Source: CBDCCV01 sp965215025 (GTDB lineage Bacteria > Bacteroidota > Rhodothermia > Rhodothermales > Salinibacteraceae). Taken from it: a stretch of DNA of 64,000 bases. Of this stretch, positions 32,736-40,884 are shown one piece after another. Every line of letters begins with the position of its first letter. The first letter of the stretch is position 1. The notes beneath the pieces were generated by a model. The model was not told the origin of the DNA. It searched no databases and worked only from the letters and a program-made list of their open reading frames with translations. Location of the stretch: the NCBI GenBank assembly GCA_965215025.1, contig CBDCCV010000002.1, forward strand, positions 806,001-870,000, written 5' to 3'. Made by a program: the position numbers and the translations under genes.

Positions 32736-33605
32736 ATGGCTATCGCTACCAAGCCGTTTCACAACCGCCTCGCCGTTATTTTCGACTACGACGACACGCT
32801 CGCGCCCGACAGCTACGCCGCGCTTTTGGAGAGCTTCGGCCAGGACGCGGAGGCGTTCAAGGAGAAGTACGTCGCGCCGCTCGAGGAAGAGGGCTGGGAC
32901 CACATCCTGGCGCGCTTCTACGCGCTGATCCAGGCCACGCGCGAGGAGGACAGCGCCGTTTGCGTCACGCGCGAGCGCTTGGAAGCCATCGGCCGCGAGG
33001 CCAAGCTCTACGACGGCGTGCCGGAGCTGTTCGGGCGCGTGCGCGAGGCCGTGGCGGCCATCTCCCCGGACACCGAGGTCGAGTTCTACATCCTCACCGC
33101 CGGGAGCGAGGAGACGGCGCGCGCCATCTCCTGCGCGGGCGAGTTCGACCACATCTGGGGCTGCGCCTTCAGCTTCAACGAGGCGGGCGAGGCGCACTTC
33201 CTCAAGCGCCTCATCACCCATCCGGAGAAGACGCGCTACCTTTTGGAACTCTCCAACAACCCGGCGTGGGATTTCAAAAAGGAGCCGGAGAACGTCTACC
33301 GCGACGTGGACCCGCACGACTACCACCTGCCCATCGACCAGATGGTGTACGTGGGCGACGGATCGAGCGACATGCCGGCCTTCCGCCTCATGGGCGAGTA
33401 CGGCGGCCTGGCCCTGGGCGTCGTCCCCGCCGACGGCTCGGCCGAGGGCTGGGAAGGCCACGAGGACATGGAGGCCGGCCGCCGCGTCCAAAACCTCGCC
33501 CCCGCCGACTACAGCGAGGACGCCGAACTCCTGCGCTCGATCCTGCTCTCGGTCGAGAGCATCTGCAAGCGCATCGAGCTGCGCCGCCTGAGCGCGGGTG
33601 AGTGA
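32736..33605 (+). CDS. HAD-superfamily hydrolase
   Basis: 289 residues from the ATG at 32736; the open frame upstream to 32298 is antisense to the LuxC-like gene and lacks family sequence. HAD motif I LAVIFDYDDTLAPDS (nucleophile Asp about 17), motif II FYILTAGSEETARAI, motif IV MVYVGDGSSDMPAFRLM. The large insertion between I and II is a helical cap. Substrate not predictable. Divergent from LuxC with 130 bases between. Confidence 0.9.
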   Translation: MAIATKPFHNRLAVIFDYDDTLAPDSYAALLESFGQDAEAFKEKYVAPLEEEGWDHILARFYALIQATREEDSAVCVTRERLEAIGREAKLYDGVPELFGRVREAVAAISPDTEVEFYILTAGSEETARAISCAGEFDHIWGCAFSFNEAGEAHFLKRLITHPEKTRYLLELSNNPAWDFKKEPENVYRDVDPHDYHLPIDQMVYVGDGSSDMPAFRLMGEYGGLALGVVPADGSAEGWEGHEDMEAGRRVQNLAPADYSEDAELLRSILLSVESICKRIELRRLSAGE

Positions 33606-33653
33606 GTTGAGTGTAGGCGTATGGGAGGATGGGGGCGTGGGGGATCGCCGCCT

Positions 33654-34232
33654 TTACACATTCGGGAAGCCGTCGCGGAGCGTCACGCGCTCGGCCTGCT
33701 GGGTGTGGCGGAGCGCGTGCTGGCCGAGCGCCTCGATAAACGCGCCGACGGGCAGCCGCAAAAGCCACAGAAAGGGCGAGCGCATCTTGACACGTGCAAG
33801 GTCGAGTCCGTCCGAGGCCTCAACGACGCCCACGTAGCGCGCCGTCCAGGCGTCGAGTCCGGCCAGCGCGCGCGCCTTGTCGATCTGCGAGCGGCCGGCG
33901 GCGCCCGGCTCCGGCGGCTTCATGGCCGGCACGGTGGAAAAGCCCCGCGCCTCCGGCCGCACGGCGCGGATGAAAAACCGGCTCGCCCATCCGTAGCGGA
34001 ACGGCGGCGCGGCGCGCGGCGCATCGCCGGCGGCGACGGCTTTTTCAAGGGCGGGCACGTAGCCCTCGGCCACCTTGTTGAGATGCACCACGCACTCGCC
34101 CACCGACCACGCCTTTTCAGACGGCTTCCAGTTGAACTGCGCGTCGGAGAGCGGATCGGTGAGGCGGTGGAGATCGGACTGCGCCCGGCGGTAAGCCTCG
34201 GCGTAGGCGTGGTGCTGATCGGCTTGGGGCAT
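33654..34232 (-). CDS. DinB/YfiT-family putative metalloenzyme
   Basis: 192 residues. Four-helix DinB-like fold: AQFNWKPSEKAWSVGECVVHLNKVAEGYVPALEKAV and C-terminal LGQHALRHTQQAERV. The three His positions expected for metal binding are in VVHLN and QHALRH. Members include thiol-dependent S-transferases and damage-inducible proteins. Lies between LuxC and LuxE homologues. Confidence 0.85.
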   Translation of the reverse strand: MPQADQHHAYAEAYRRAQSDLHRLTDPLSDAQFNWKPSEKAWSVGECVVHLNKVAEGYVPALEKAVAAGDAPRAAPPFRYGWASRFFIRAVRPEARGFSTVPAMKPPEPGAAGRSQIDKARALAGLDAWTARYVGVVEASDGLDLARVKMRSPFLWLLRLPVGAFIEALGQHALRHTQQAERVTLRDGFPNV

Positions 34233-34271
34233 GGCGCGGAAGAGCTAGCTACAGGTTCGAGAACGCAGGCT

Positions 34272-35291
34272 TCAGCGCCGCTCCAAAAGGAAGTTGCAGC
34301 CGCGCAGCTCGGCGTCTGTCAGGCGGCCTAAGACCTCGAAGCCGCCACCCTGGCGCACGGCGCGGTCTTTGGTGACGAGCGCGCTCACGGTGTCGAGATT
34401 CGCCAGGTCGAAGAGGGCGAGCGCGCCTGGCTGCCCTTCTGTCACCTCGCGCTCGGGGTCCTCGGGGTCCACCACGCGGAAGCGCATCCACGGCGGCGGG
34501 TAGAAAACGGAGCCGCCGCGCGTGTAGCACTGACTCATCAGCTCGCACATGCCGTACTCGCTCCACACCTGCGCCTCGTCCACGCCGAGGCCTTCAGCCA
34601 GACGCGCGTGCAGTTCACCCCGGCCGACGCTGCGCCGGTGCGTTTTCATCCCGCCCGTCTCGATCACGCGGGCGCTGGCGGGCAGGCGGATCGGCTCTTC
34701 TTCAACGAGGTCGAGCAGCCCGAACGCCGCGCCGAAGAGCACAAACGGCGTCCCCGCCGCGCGGCTGTGGCAGATGGCGTTTTCCAAGAACGCGCGGTCG
34801 TCCAGAAAAAAGCCGCTCTCCGCATCCCCGTAGCGGCGGAGGAGCGCTTCGACCATGCACACGAGCGAGGATTTTTCTCCCTGCGCGGCGTACTGCGGCA
34901 GGTGCGCCACGAACGTGAACGGCCCCTCGCCAAAGACGCGCGCGAAGTGCGCCGCCGCCACGCGCTCGTAGTGCGCCACGCTGCGGACGTGGTGCTTACT
35001 CGGCACGCCCTGCCCCGTGCCGCTGCTCTCGAACACGCGCTCGGCCTCTTCGGGCGGGAAGGTGGTCACCGGCGCGTGCTTGAAAGCCTCGACGGGCAGC
35101 CATCTCTTTTTTAATTTGCAATAACGGCCGTATACGCTGCTCTTCTCTTTCTGAAAACGAAAGACCGCCTCAGCCCACTCGTCGAAGCGGCCGGGGCGGT
35201 CTTTCAGCGCATAGAGATCCTCCGAGGCGAAGTACCGGCGCACGGCGCCGATGCCCGTCTCGGTGGCGTCGGGAGCAGCGGAGGGCATCAC
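34272..35291 (-). CDS. LuxE-like acyl-protein synthetase
   Basis: 339 residues. LuxE-family ligase that activates fatty acids as acyl-adenylate and acylates itself or a partner. Motifs: LPVEAFKHAPVTTFPPEEAERVFESSGTGQGVPSKHHV, GEKSSLVCMVEALLRRYG, VIETGGMKTHRRSVGRGELHARLAEGLGVDEAQVWSEYGMCELMSQCY and GALALFDLANLDTVSALVTKD. The C-terminal Cys acyl-acceptor region of LuxE is represented by RGCNFLLERR. Start codon overlaps the stop of the thioredoxin-like gene (ATGA, 35288-35291), so the two are coupled. Confidence 0.85.
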   Translation of the reverse strand: MMPSAAPDATETGIGAVRRYFASEDLYALKDRPGRFDEWAEAVFRFQKEKSSVYGRYCKLKKRWLPVEAFKHAPVTTFPPEEAERVFESSGTGQGVPSKHHVRSVAHYERVAAAHFARVFGEGPFTFVAHLPQYAAQGEKSSLVCMVEALLRRYGDAESGFFLDDRAFLENAICHSRAAGTPFVLFGAAFGLLDLVEEEPIRLPASARVIETGGMKTHRRSVGRGELHARLAEGLGVDEAQVWSEYGMCELMSQCYTRGGSVFYPPPWMRFRVVDPEDPEREVTEGQPGALALFDLANLDTVSALVTKDRAVRQGGGFEVLGRLTDAELRGCNFLLERR

Positions 35292-35884
35292 TGAGGCGGG
35301 TTGAGCTGGCAGCCGAACGCCTTCGTCTGCGCCACGGACACGTCCTGGCCTCCGGCCAGCGCCTGGAGCGCGTTTTCCAGGTACGGCTCCTGCACGTTGG
35401 ACGGGTCGCTTGGGCTGTCGTCCACGGCGCCCGCATACACGAGCGACTCGTTGCCGTCGAAGACGTACACGTGCGGCGTGCGCACGGCGCCAAAGGCCTG
35501 CGCCGCCGCCGCGCTCGCGTCTTTGAAGTACGTCATCTGCGGGTACTTCGAGGCGGCCGACTGCACCTCCTCGGCCGACTCCTGCGGAAAGGCCGAGGCG
35601 TCGTTCGCGTTGACGAGGACGAAGTTGAAGCCCTGCCCGCTGAACTCTTTAGCCAGGCTTTTCACGCGGTCCGCGTACTTGCCCGTCCAGAGGCACTGGT
35701 TGCTCCAGAAGACGACCACGGTGCCCTGGCTCCCGGCCAGGCCGGGCAGGCTCTGCCCCCCTACAGAGACCGAAGGCAGCTTCGACCCCAGCGGCAGTTC
35801 CTGCGCCTGGGCGGCCGGCAGCGCCGCAAAAAGCAGGGCGGCGCTGATGACCAGGGTGCGAGCGATGTAGCTGAAGATGCGCAT
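35288..35884 (-). CDS. Secreted AhpC/TlpA-like thioredoxin-fold protein
   Basis: 198 residues from the ATG at 35884, with signal peptide IARTLVISAALLFAALPAAQAQ; the frame is open to 36004 but without a signal start. The domain reads LPSVSVGGQSLPGLAGSQGTVVVFWSNQCLWTGKYADRVKSLAKEF, a TlpA/AhpC-TSA fold with a single peroxidatic-type Cys (NQCLWTGK) in place of CxxC, then VRTPHVYVFDGNESLVYAGAVDD (cis-Pro). A C-terminal Cys (FGCQLNPP) could be the resolving partner. Translationally coupled to LuxE. Confidence 0.88.
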   Translation of the reverse strand: MRIFSYIARTLVISAALLFAALPAAQAQELPLGSKLPSVSVGGQSLPGLAGSQGTVVVFWSNQCLWTGKYADRVKSLAKEFSGQGFNFVLVNANDASAFPQESAEEVQSAASKYPQMTYFKDASAAAAQAFGAVRTPHVYVFDGNESLVYAGAVDDSPSDPSNVQEPYLENALQALAGGQDVSVAQTKAFGCQLNPPQ

Positions 35885-36089
35885 AGAGCGTTGTAGGGCT
35901 GTTACTAAAATGTGGTAAGGCGTACATAAGCGCAGCGTGCGGTTCCCGCGCTTTGCCTTTACGTTCGCTGCGAAAAGCGGGCCATCTTTCGCCGAGTCAC
36001 ACATCTTGTAGATTCGTTAACGCCGCGCAGCAGAGGGGCCGTCTGACGCTGCACTGTGGTACCTACGCCCGGCAATGCCTGTTTCCGTC

Positions 36090-37736
36090 TCAGCGCTGCG
36101 GGGCGGGCCGGCGAAGAATCGGGTAGATGGTACCGGCCTCGGGGTTTTCGTCAAAGACGGCCCAGTACGCCAGCCCATCGCTCGCGCGCGGCTCCAGGAG
36201 GGCGACGGCCAGGCGCCCCAGCGGCTGATCGACGGGGACGACGAGCGTGCCGGCGGGCAGCTCCACCTCGGCCGTTTCGTAGCTGCCGGAGAGCGTGCGC
36301 GAGCGGCGGCCCTGGTAGGCTTCCGAGGCCTCGTCCACGGCGCGGATGCGGAAGCGCTCCACGCGGCGCGTCTCGGCCTCGGCCAGCGTGTCGTAGCGGA
36401 GGCCGTGCGCGTGGATGCGGTCGATCACGTTCGGGAGCGTGGGCGGGACGTAGTACGCCTCGGGCGCGCGCGTCGAATCGGTGGCGCGGAAGGTGCCGTA
36501 CGTGTACATCGGCTCCGGGCGGCGCACGCTTTTGCGCAGGAGGATGGTCTCGCCCGTGTACGGGTTCTGCCGCTCTTCCACCTCGCCGAGCAGGATCTCG
36601 CGTTTTTGCGCCGAGCGCGCGTAGTCCGAAGAAAGCGCGAGCGTATCGCCCACGACGGAGGTGGTATCTGCCGCCTCGGCCACCGCGCGCAGGGCCGCCG
36701 CGTGGGCGCGGGCGTAGTCGAGCGTTTCTTCTGTGAAATAAAGCGAGGCCAGGATGCGGTCCTCGAACGTGGCGTAGGCGTAGGCCTCGCTCAGGATGCC
36801 GAAGCGGCCCCGCAGCCCGGCGTAGTTCGTGCCGAAGCGCGGGTTCGGGCTGAACGTGTACCACCCGCGCCGCGCCGCCGTCGTATCGGAGCGCCTGCCG
36901 AAGTAGCCGTCGCCGAAGTAGCCGTAGTAGTCCATCGCCCAGTCGTGTTTTTGGCGGACCGAGTCGGTGACGGCGGGCAGGAGGCCGTCGCGCAGGCGGT
37001 CCACAATCGGCGCGTAGGTGCTGGGATGCAGCGGCGGCGCGTAGGTGAGGTGGTAGCCGTGGTGCGTGCCGTTGGTCGTGTGCAGGTCGAGGACGACGTG
37101 CGGATCGTATTCGTCGAAAAGCCGCACGAGCGCGCGCGCCTCGGGGCTGTCGAGCTTCATAAAGTCGCGGTTGAGGTCGAGGCCCTGCGCGTTGGGCCGC
37201 TGCCCCATCCCCCCGACGGGGCCGTACTGCAAGGGCCGGTGGTAGAGGCTGATGCGCTCGTTCCCATCGGCGTTGTAGATGGGCGCGACGAGGACGACGA
37301 GCGAGTCGGCCCAGGCGGCGTGGCGCCCGGCGGCGAGCTTGCGGATGAGCATCAGCGCGGCCTCCTTGCCGGCCACTTCGCCCGCGTGGATGTTCGCCAG
37401 GACGAGGACGCGCAGCTTCTCTTCGGCGCGCCGCACGGCCTCCGCCGAGGCGTTCTCCACCTCGCCAAAGACGACGAGCGGCAGCGGGCGCCCCTCGACC
37501 GAATAGCCGAACGCGGTCCGGTGCAGGCGCTCGGACGCCTCGGCGGCTACGCCCAGGAAGGCCTGCACCTCGTCGTAGCGCGTGGTCTCTTCGTAGCCGG
37601 AGGCCTCGGCGCGGGTGGTGAGGAAGGAGAGGTCCACGCCGCCTTCTTGCGCGCGCGCCGCCTCCGCGCCGAAGAGGCTGAGGAAAAAGCCAAAAAGCAC
37701 GAGCCGCTGGCCCGCGCGTGAAAGCCACGTCTGCAT
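36090..37736 (-). CDS. Secreted M14-family zinc carboxypeptidase
   Basis: 548 residues with signal peptide (LVLFGFFLSLFGAEAARAQ). Zinc motif HxxE in VLANIHAGEVAGKEAALMLI, substrate-binding NADGNERIS and GLDLNRDFMKLDSPEARAL, and third zinc ligand in DLHTTNGTHHGYHLTYAPPLHPS. The C-terminal portion (about 350-548) is an additional domain of unknown role. Likely a periplasmic or surface peptidase scavenging peptides. Stands alone. Confidence 0.93.
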   Translation of the reverse strand: MQTWLSRAGQRLVLFGFFLSLFGAEAARAQEGGVDLSFLTTRAEASGYEETTRYDEVQAFLGVAAEASERLHRTAFGYSVEGRPLPLVVFGEVENASAEAVRRAEEKLRVLVLANIHAGEVAGKEAALMLIRKLAAGRHAAWADSLVVLVAPIYNADGNERISLYHRPLQYGPVGGMGQRPNAQGLDLNRDFMKLDSPEARALVRLFDEYDPHVVLDLHTTNGTHHGYHLTYAPPLHPSTYAPIVDRLRDGLLPAVTDSVRQKHDWAMDYYGYFGDGYFGRRSDTTAARRGWYTFSPNPRFGTNYAGLRGRFGILSEAYAYATFEDRILASLYFTEETLDYARAHAAALRAVAEAADTTSVVGDTLALSSDYARSAQKREILLGEVEERQNPYTGETILLRKSVRRPEPMYTYGTFRATDSTRAPEAYYVPPTLPNVIDRIHAHGLRYDTLAEAETRRVERFRIRAVDEASEAYQGRRSRTLSGSYETAEVELPAGTLVVPVDQPLGRLAVALLEPRASDGLAYWAVFDENPEAGTIYPILRRPAPQR

Positions 37737-37854
37737 AAGAAAGCGCCTGCCTGAGAATCCCTGAAACCGCGCTCAGAGAAGGTGGCGCAGCGCCGCCCCG
37801 AAAGCAAGCCGGACGCCTCCGCACTTCGTCCGGCGCTCCTGCCGGGAGGCGCTA

Positions 37855-38125
37855 CCCGTGCACGTCGCGGCGATGGCCCCACCTTCACCAGCGTCACGAC
37901 GAGGCGCTGGTCTTCTACCGTGTAGACGATCCGATACGCTCCCTGCCGGAGGCGGTACGCCTTCTGACCGGCGGGCTTTTAGCACCCCGGCGGCCGTGAG
38001 TCGTCGGCCAGCCGGGCGATGCGCGCTACGATGCGCGCTACGATGCGCCGGCGGTCCTTCTGGTTTTTGACGCGGTCAATCTCTTTCGCCGCCGAGCGCT
38101 TGGGTTCGATCTTATAACCGGCCAC
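37855..38125 (-). pseudogene. RelE/ParE-type toxin gene, broken by a stop codon
   Basis: From GTG 38125 the frame reads MAGYKIEPKRSAAKEIDRV, a normal RelE start, then ADDSRPPGC, an in-frame TAA at 37981-37979 (codon 49, where homologues have Glu), and continues KPAGQKAYRLRQGAYRIVYTVEDQRLVVTLVKVG, the normal RelE C-terminal half. There is also an in-frame 12-bp tandem duplication (38021-38032 and 38033-38044) that doubles RIVA. The distal limit (about 37855) is approximate because no stop follows the homology. Two lesions indicate a dead toxin. Overlaps the antitoxin relic by 14 bases. Confidence 0.8.
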
Positions 38126-38255
38126 GCTCCTTCAACTCTTCGACGAAGGCGTCGAAGGAAAGAGCCGGCTCGTCCTTGCGGGCGTTGAGGGCGGCGAGGT
38201 CTTCGGCGTCCTCGGCAAGCAAGGCACGCACGGCCTCGTTGACCAGATCGGTCAA
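38112..38255 (-). pseudogene. N-terminally truncated antitoxin relic
   Basis: 48 codons upstream of the dead RelE gene read LVNEAVRALLAEDAEDLAAL, then SFDAFVEELKERGRL and a stop: the C-terminal half of the antitoxins normally paired with this RelE type. There is no start; the frame is directly preceded by the TAG that ends the membrane-protein ORF in the same frame. The DNA-binding N-terminus has been lost at that junction. Confidence 0.7.
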
Positions 38256-38603
38256 CTACACCGGCCCCTCGCCCTCGCGGAAGTGCAGGAACCACAGCGC
38301 CGGCATGGCGATGGGGCCGGCCAGGCTCAGCGCCACGACCCACTCGGCCTTGCGCGGCGCGCTCAGCCGTGGCGTGCGCACGATCCAGACGAGGTAAAAG
38401 GCGTAGAGCGCCAGCCCCAAGAGCGCGCCGGCCCCGGCAATCCACAGGCCGTGAGCGGCCTCGGCGGGCAGGTGCGTGACGAGTTCGGCCGGCTTGCTTG
38501 CCGCCTCGGGGGATGCCGCATCGTAGGAGAGAGCCAGGGGCAGCAGGCAGAAAACGGGCAGCGCCGAGAGCACGCCCAATGCCGTTTGCCATGCGCGTTT
38601 CAT
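38256..38603 (-). CDS. Small multi-pass membrane protein
   Basis: 115 residues with three hydrophobic helices: ALGVLSALPVFCLLPLALS, LWIAGAGALLGLALYAFYLVWI and EWVVALSLAGPIAMPALWFLHF. No family recognised with confidence. It ends EGEGPV at the TAG that borders the antitoxin relic, so its own C-terminus may have been altered by that rearrangement. Confidence 0.65.
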   Translation of the reverse strand: MKRAWQTALGVLSALPVFCLLPLALSYDAASPEAASKPAELVTHLPAEAAHGLWIAGAGALLGLALYAFYLVWIVRTPRLSAPRKAEWVVALSLAGPIAMPALWFLHFREGEGPV

Positions 38604-38677
38604 GACCGGAGAAGAGGTTTGAGATGAGAAGATCTTTCAGAAGTGCTGCGCGGCGAGGCCGGCGCCGGAAGCGGAGG

Positions 38678-40747
38678 TCAGGAGCGCTCGGCCAGCGCCG
38701 CGGGCGCGCGCTCTTGGCGACCGGCGTACGTACGAGCAAGCGCCTTGCCAAGCGCGTTGAGGAGCGGCTCTTTCTCCACGGGCCGCGCCACGCAGTCGTC
38801 GTAGCCAGCGGAGAGGAACTGCTCGCGCCCGCCGGGCAGGACAAGGCCATCGACGGCGATGATGGGCAACGCCTCGCACCCGTCAAGGGCGCGCAGGCGG
38901 GCAACCATCTCGTCGCTCGGCGGCCCTTCGCTGAGGCTGGGGTCGAGGAGGACGGCGTCGTAGGCGCGCCGCTCGGCCCGGTCCAGGAGGCGCGGGAAAT
39001 CGTCCACGAGGTCGGCCTCGACGTGCGGGCTGAGGAGGTGGCCCAGGAGCTTGCGTCCCTCGGCCGTGTTTTCGCCCACGAGGACGCGCGAGCGCCCCAA
39101 GGCGCCGTCGCCCGCGTGCTCGCCGCGGATGGCGCGGAAGGCCTCGGGGAACGAGATCTCGAAGACGCTCCCCTCGCCCTTGGCCGAGGCCACTTCAAGC
39201 TCGCCGCCCATCGAGTCCAGGAGGCGCTTGGTGATGGCCAGCCCCACGCCCATCCCCTCGAAGGAGCGCTCCAAGCCGGCGCTCTCCTGATTGAACGCGG
39301 CGAAGAGGTGCTGCAGGTAATCTTCTTGAATCCCCACGCCGCTGTCGATCACGCGCACACGCACGGCGCCGCCCTCGGCCATGACCTCGATGACGACGCC
39401 GCCCTCGCCCGTGAACTTCACCGCGTTGCCGATGAGGCTGCTCAGCACGCGGTAGAGCGCCGATTGGTCGAGCCACGCCATCGCGTCTTGCTGCGTGGCC
39501 TTCACGCGCAGGAAGATGCCCTTCTCCTCGGCCATCGGTTGCAAGCTGCCCACGACGTCCTCGACCTCGCGCATGAGGTTCACCACGCGCGGGCGCAACT
39601 GGATGCCGCCGGCCTCGAGGCGGCCGAGGTCGAGCATGGCGCCGAGCGTGTTCATCAGCCGGCGGCCGTTGCGCTCGATCATCACGGCAAACTCCCGCAG
39701 CCCCTCGTCCGCTTCCTCGACGAGGATCTGCGCCGAGCCGATGATGCTCGACACCGGCGTGCGGAACTCGTGGCCGATGTTGTCCAGGAACGAGGCCTTG
39801 AGCTTGGCGAACTTTTCCGCCTCGCCGCGCGCGGCCTCGATCTCGGCGCGCTGCCCTTGCAGCTCCGTCGTGTCCACGGCCGAGCAGACGACGGCGTACG
39901 CCTCGCCGCCAAAGTCGAAGATCGGCGTGTAGTAGCGGTTGTAGTGGCGGACGCCCCCGTCCGGGAGCGGCACGCTTTCTTCGAAGAAGACGCGCTCACC
40001 AGCCGAGAGCGCGCGCTGCCGGTGCGCGCGGCGGCGCAGGGCGATCTCCGGGTGCAGGCCCAACTTCTCGCAGAAGTCGAAGTCGGTCTTGCCCGAGAGC
40101 CAGTCCTGCGCGGCGGGGCCGGGGGCGAGCTTCGGGTTGGCGTAGAGATAGGCGCCCTTGGGCGTGAGGATGGAGGTCTCGACGGGCAGGTTGTCGAGCG
40201 TGGTGCGGTGGAAGGCCTGCAGCTGCCGGTAGCGGTTGCGCTCCGGCGTCACGTCTTCGAGCGCGGCCAGGTAGAACGCCTCGCCCTCCAGAAGCACGCG
40301 GCGCACGCGCAAAAGAGCTTCGACCGGATCATCGTCCTCGCGCGGGACGGTCACGTCAAGCGTGGTGGCCTCGGCCTCGGGACTGCCCGGCAGCGCGGCG
40401 GGGTCGAGCGTGCCGCCTTCCGTCTCCATCATCGTCTCCAGCCGGCGGCCCCGCAGGCGCGCAGCGGGGCGGCCCAAGAGCGCCTCGGCGGCGGCGTTGA
40501 CGCGCTCCACGCACAGGTCGGTGCGGACGAGGAGCAGGGCGCCGGGCGCGTGCTCGAAGACGGCCTCGTAGCGCGCCTCGCGCCGCTGCCGGACGCGGCG
40601 GACCCATAGGTAGAGGCCGAGCAGCACGGCGAGCACGGCCGCCAGCGCCAGCGCACCCCACGGCCAGAGCCACACCGGCACGGTCACGGCGAGCACCCGG
40701 AGCACCCCGGCACGGGACGTAGCGGAAAGGAGAAGTTCAGCAAGCAT
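38678..40747 (-). CDS. Hybrid sensor histidine kinase with degenerate receiver
   Basis: 689 residues: one transmembrane helix (about 20-48), PAS domain (ARYEAVFEHAPGALLLVRTDLCVERVNAAAEALLGR), second PAS/PAC (about 170-290), HisKA with phospho-His in FLDNIGHEFRTPVSSIIG (about 326), HATPase_c motifs (ALYRVLSSLIGNAVKFTGEGGV, VRVIDSGVGIQEDYL, EGMGVGLAITKRLLDSMGGEL), and a C-terminal receiver (about 560-680) with Asp in YDAVLLDPSLSEG. The receiver looks degenerate: the acidic pocket is VGEN rather than the usual DD/ED, and the conserved Lys of the KP motif is Arg (VARPVEKEP). No cognate regulator is adjacent. Confidence 0.93.
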   Translation of the reverse strand: MLAELLLSATSRAGVLRVLAVTVPVWLWPWGALALAAVLAVLLGLYLWVRRVRQRREARYEAVFEHAPGALLLVRTDLCVERVNAAAEALLGRPAARLRGRRLETMMETEGGTLDPAALPGSPEAEATTLDVTVPREDDDPVEALLRVRRVLLEGEAFYLAALEDVTPERNRYRQLQAFHRTTLDNLPVETSILTPKGAYLYANPKLAPGPAAQDWLSGKTDFDFCEKLGLHPEIALRRRAHRQRALSAGERVFFEESVPLPDGGVRHYNRYYTPIFDFGGEAYAVVCSAVDTTELQGQRAEIEAARGEAEKFAKLKASFLDNIGHEFRTPVSSIIGSAQILVEEADEGLREFAVMIERNGRRLMNTLGAMLDLGRLEAGGIQLRPRVVNLMREVEDVVGSLQPMAEEKGIFLRVKATQQDAMAWLDQSALYRVLSSLIGNAVKFTGEGGVVIEVMAEGGAVRVRVIDSGVGIQEDYLQHLFAAFNQESAGLERSFEGMGVGLAITKRLLDSMGGELEVASAKGEGSVFEISFPEAFRAIRGEHAGDGALGRSRVLVGENTAEGRKLLGHLLSPHVEADLVDDFPRLLDRAERRAYDAVLLDPSLSEGPPSDEMVARLRALDGCEALPIIAVDGLVLPGGREQFLSAGYDDCVARPVEKEPLLNALGKALARTYAGRQERAPAALAERS

Positions 40748-40830
40748 GGCGGACGGAAAGAGAAAGAGACGGACGGCTCTCGGCGGTTGGGCCTGTCTTA
40801 GTTTTACGATGACGCACTCGGTAGCCAGCG

Positions 40831-40853
40831 AATCCCCCCTTCAAAGGGGGAAA
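40831..40853. repeat. CCCCCTTCAAAGGGGG hairpin (half repeat)
   Basis: A 6-bp stem (CCCCCT/AGGGGG) around TCAA in the gap between the NSS transporter and the kinase gene. Same sequence type as each half of the double element inside the penicillin acylase gene (44296-44376). Confidence 0.55.
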
Positions 40854-40884
40854 TGGAAGTTTTACCTAAAGACCTAAACAGCTT

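Noticed and set aside
36075..40609. Large plus-strand open frames (548 and 661 codons)
   Set aside because: Antisense to the M14 peptidase and the hybrid kinase, both of which have clear domains.
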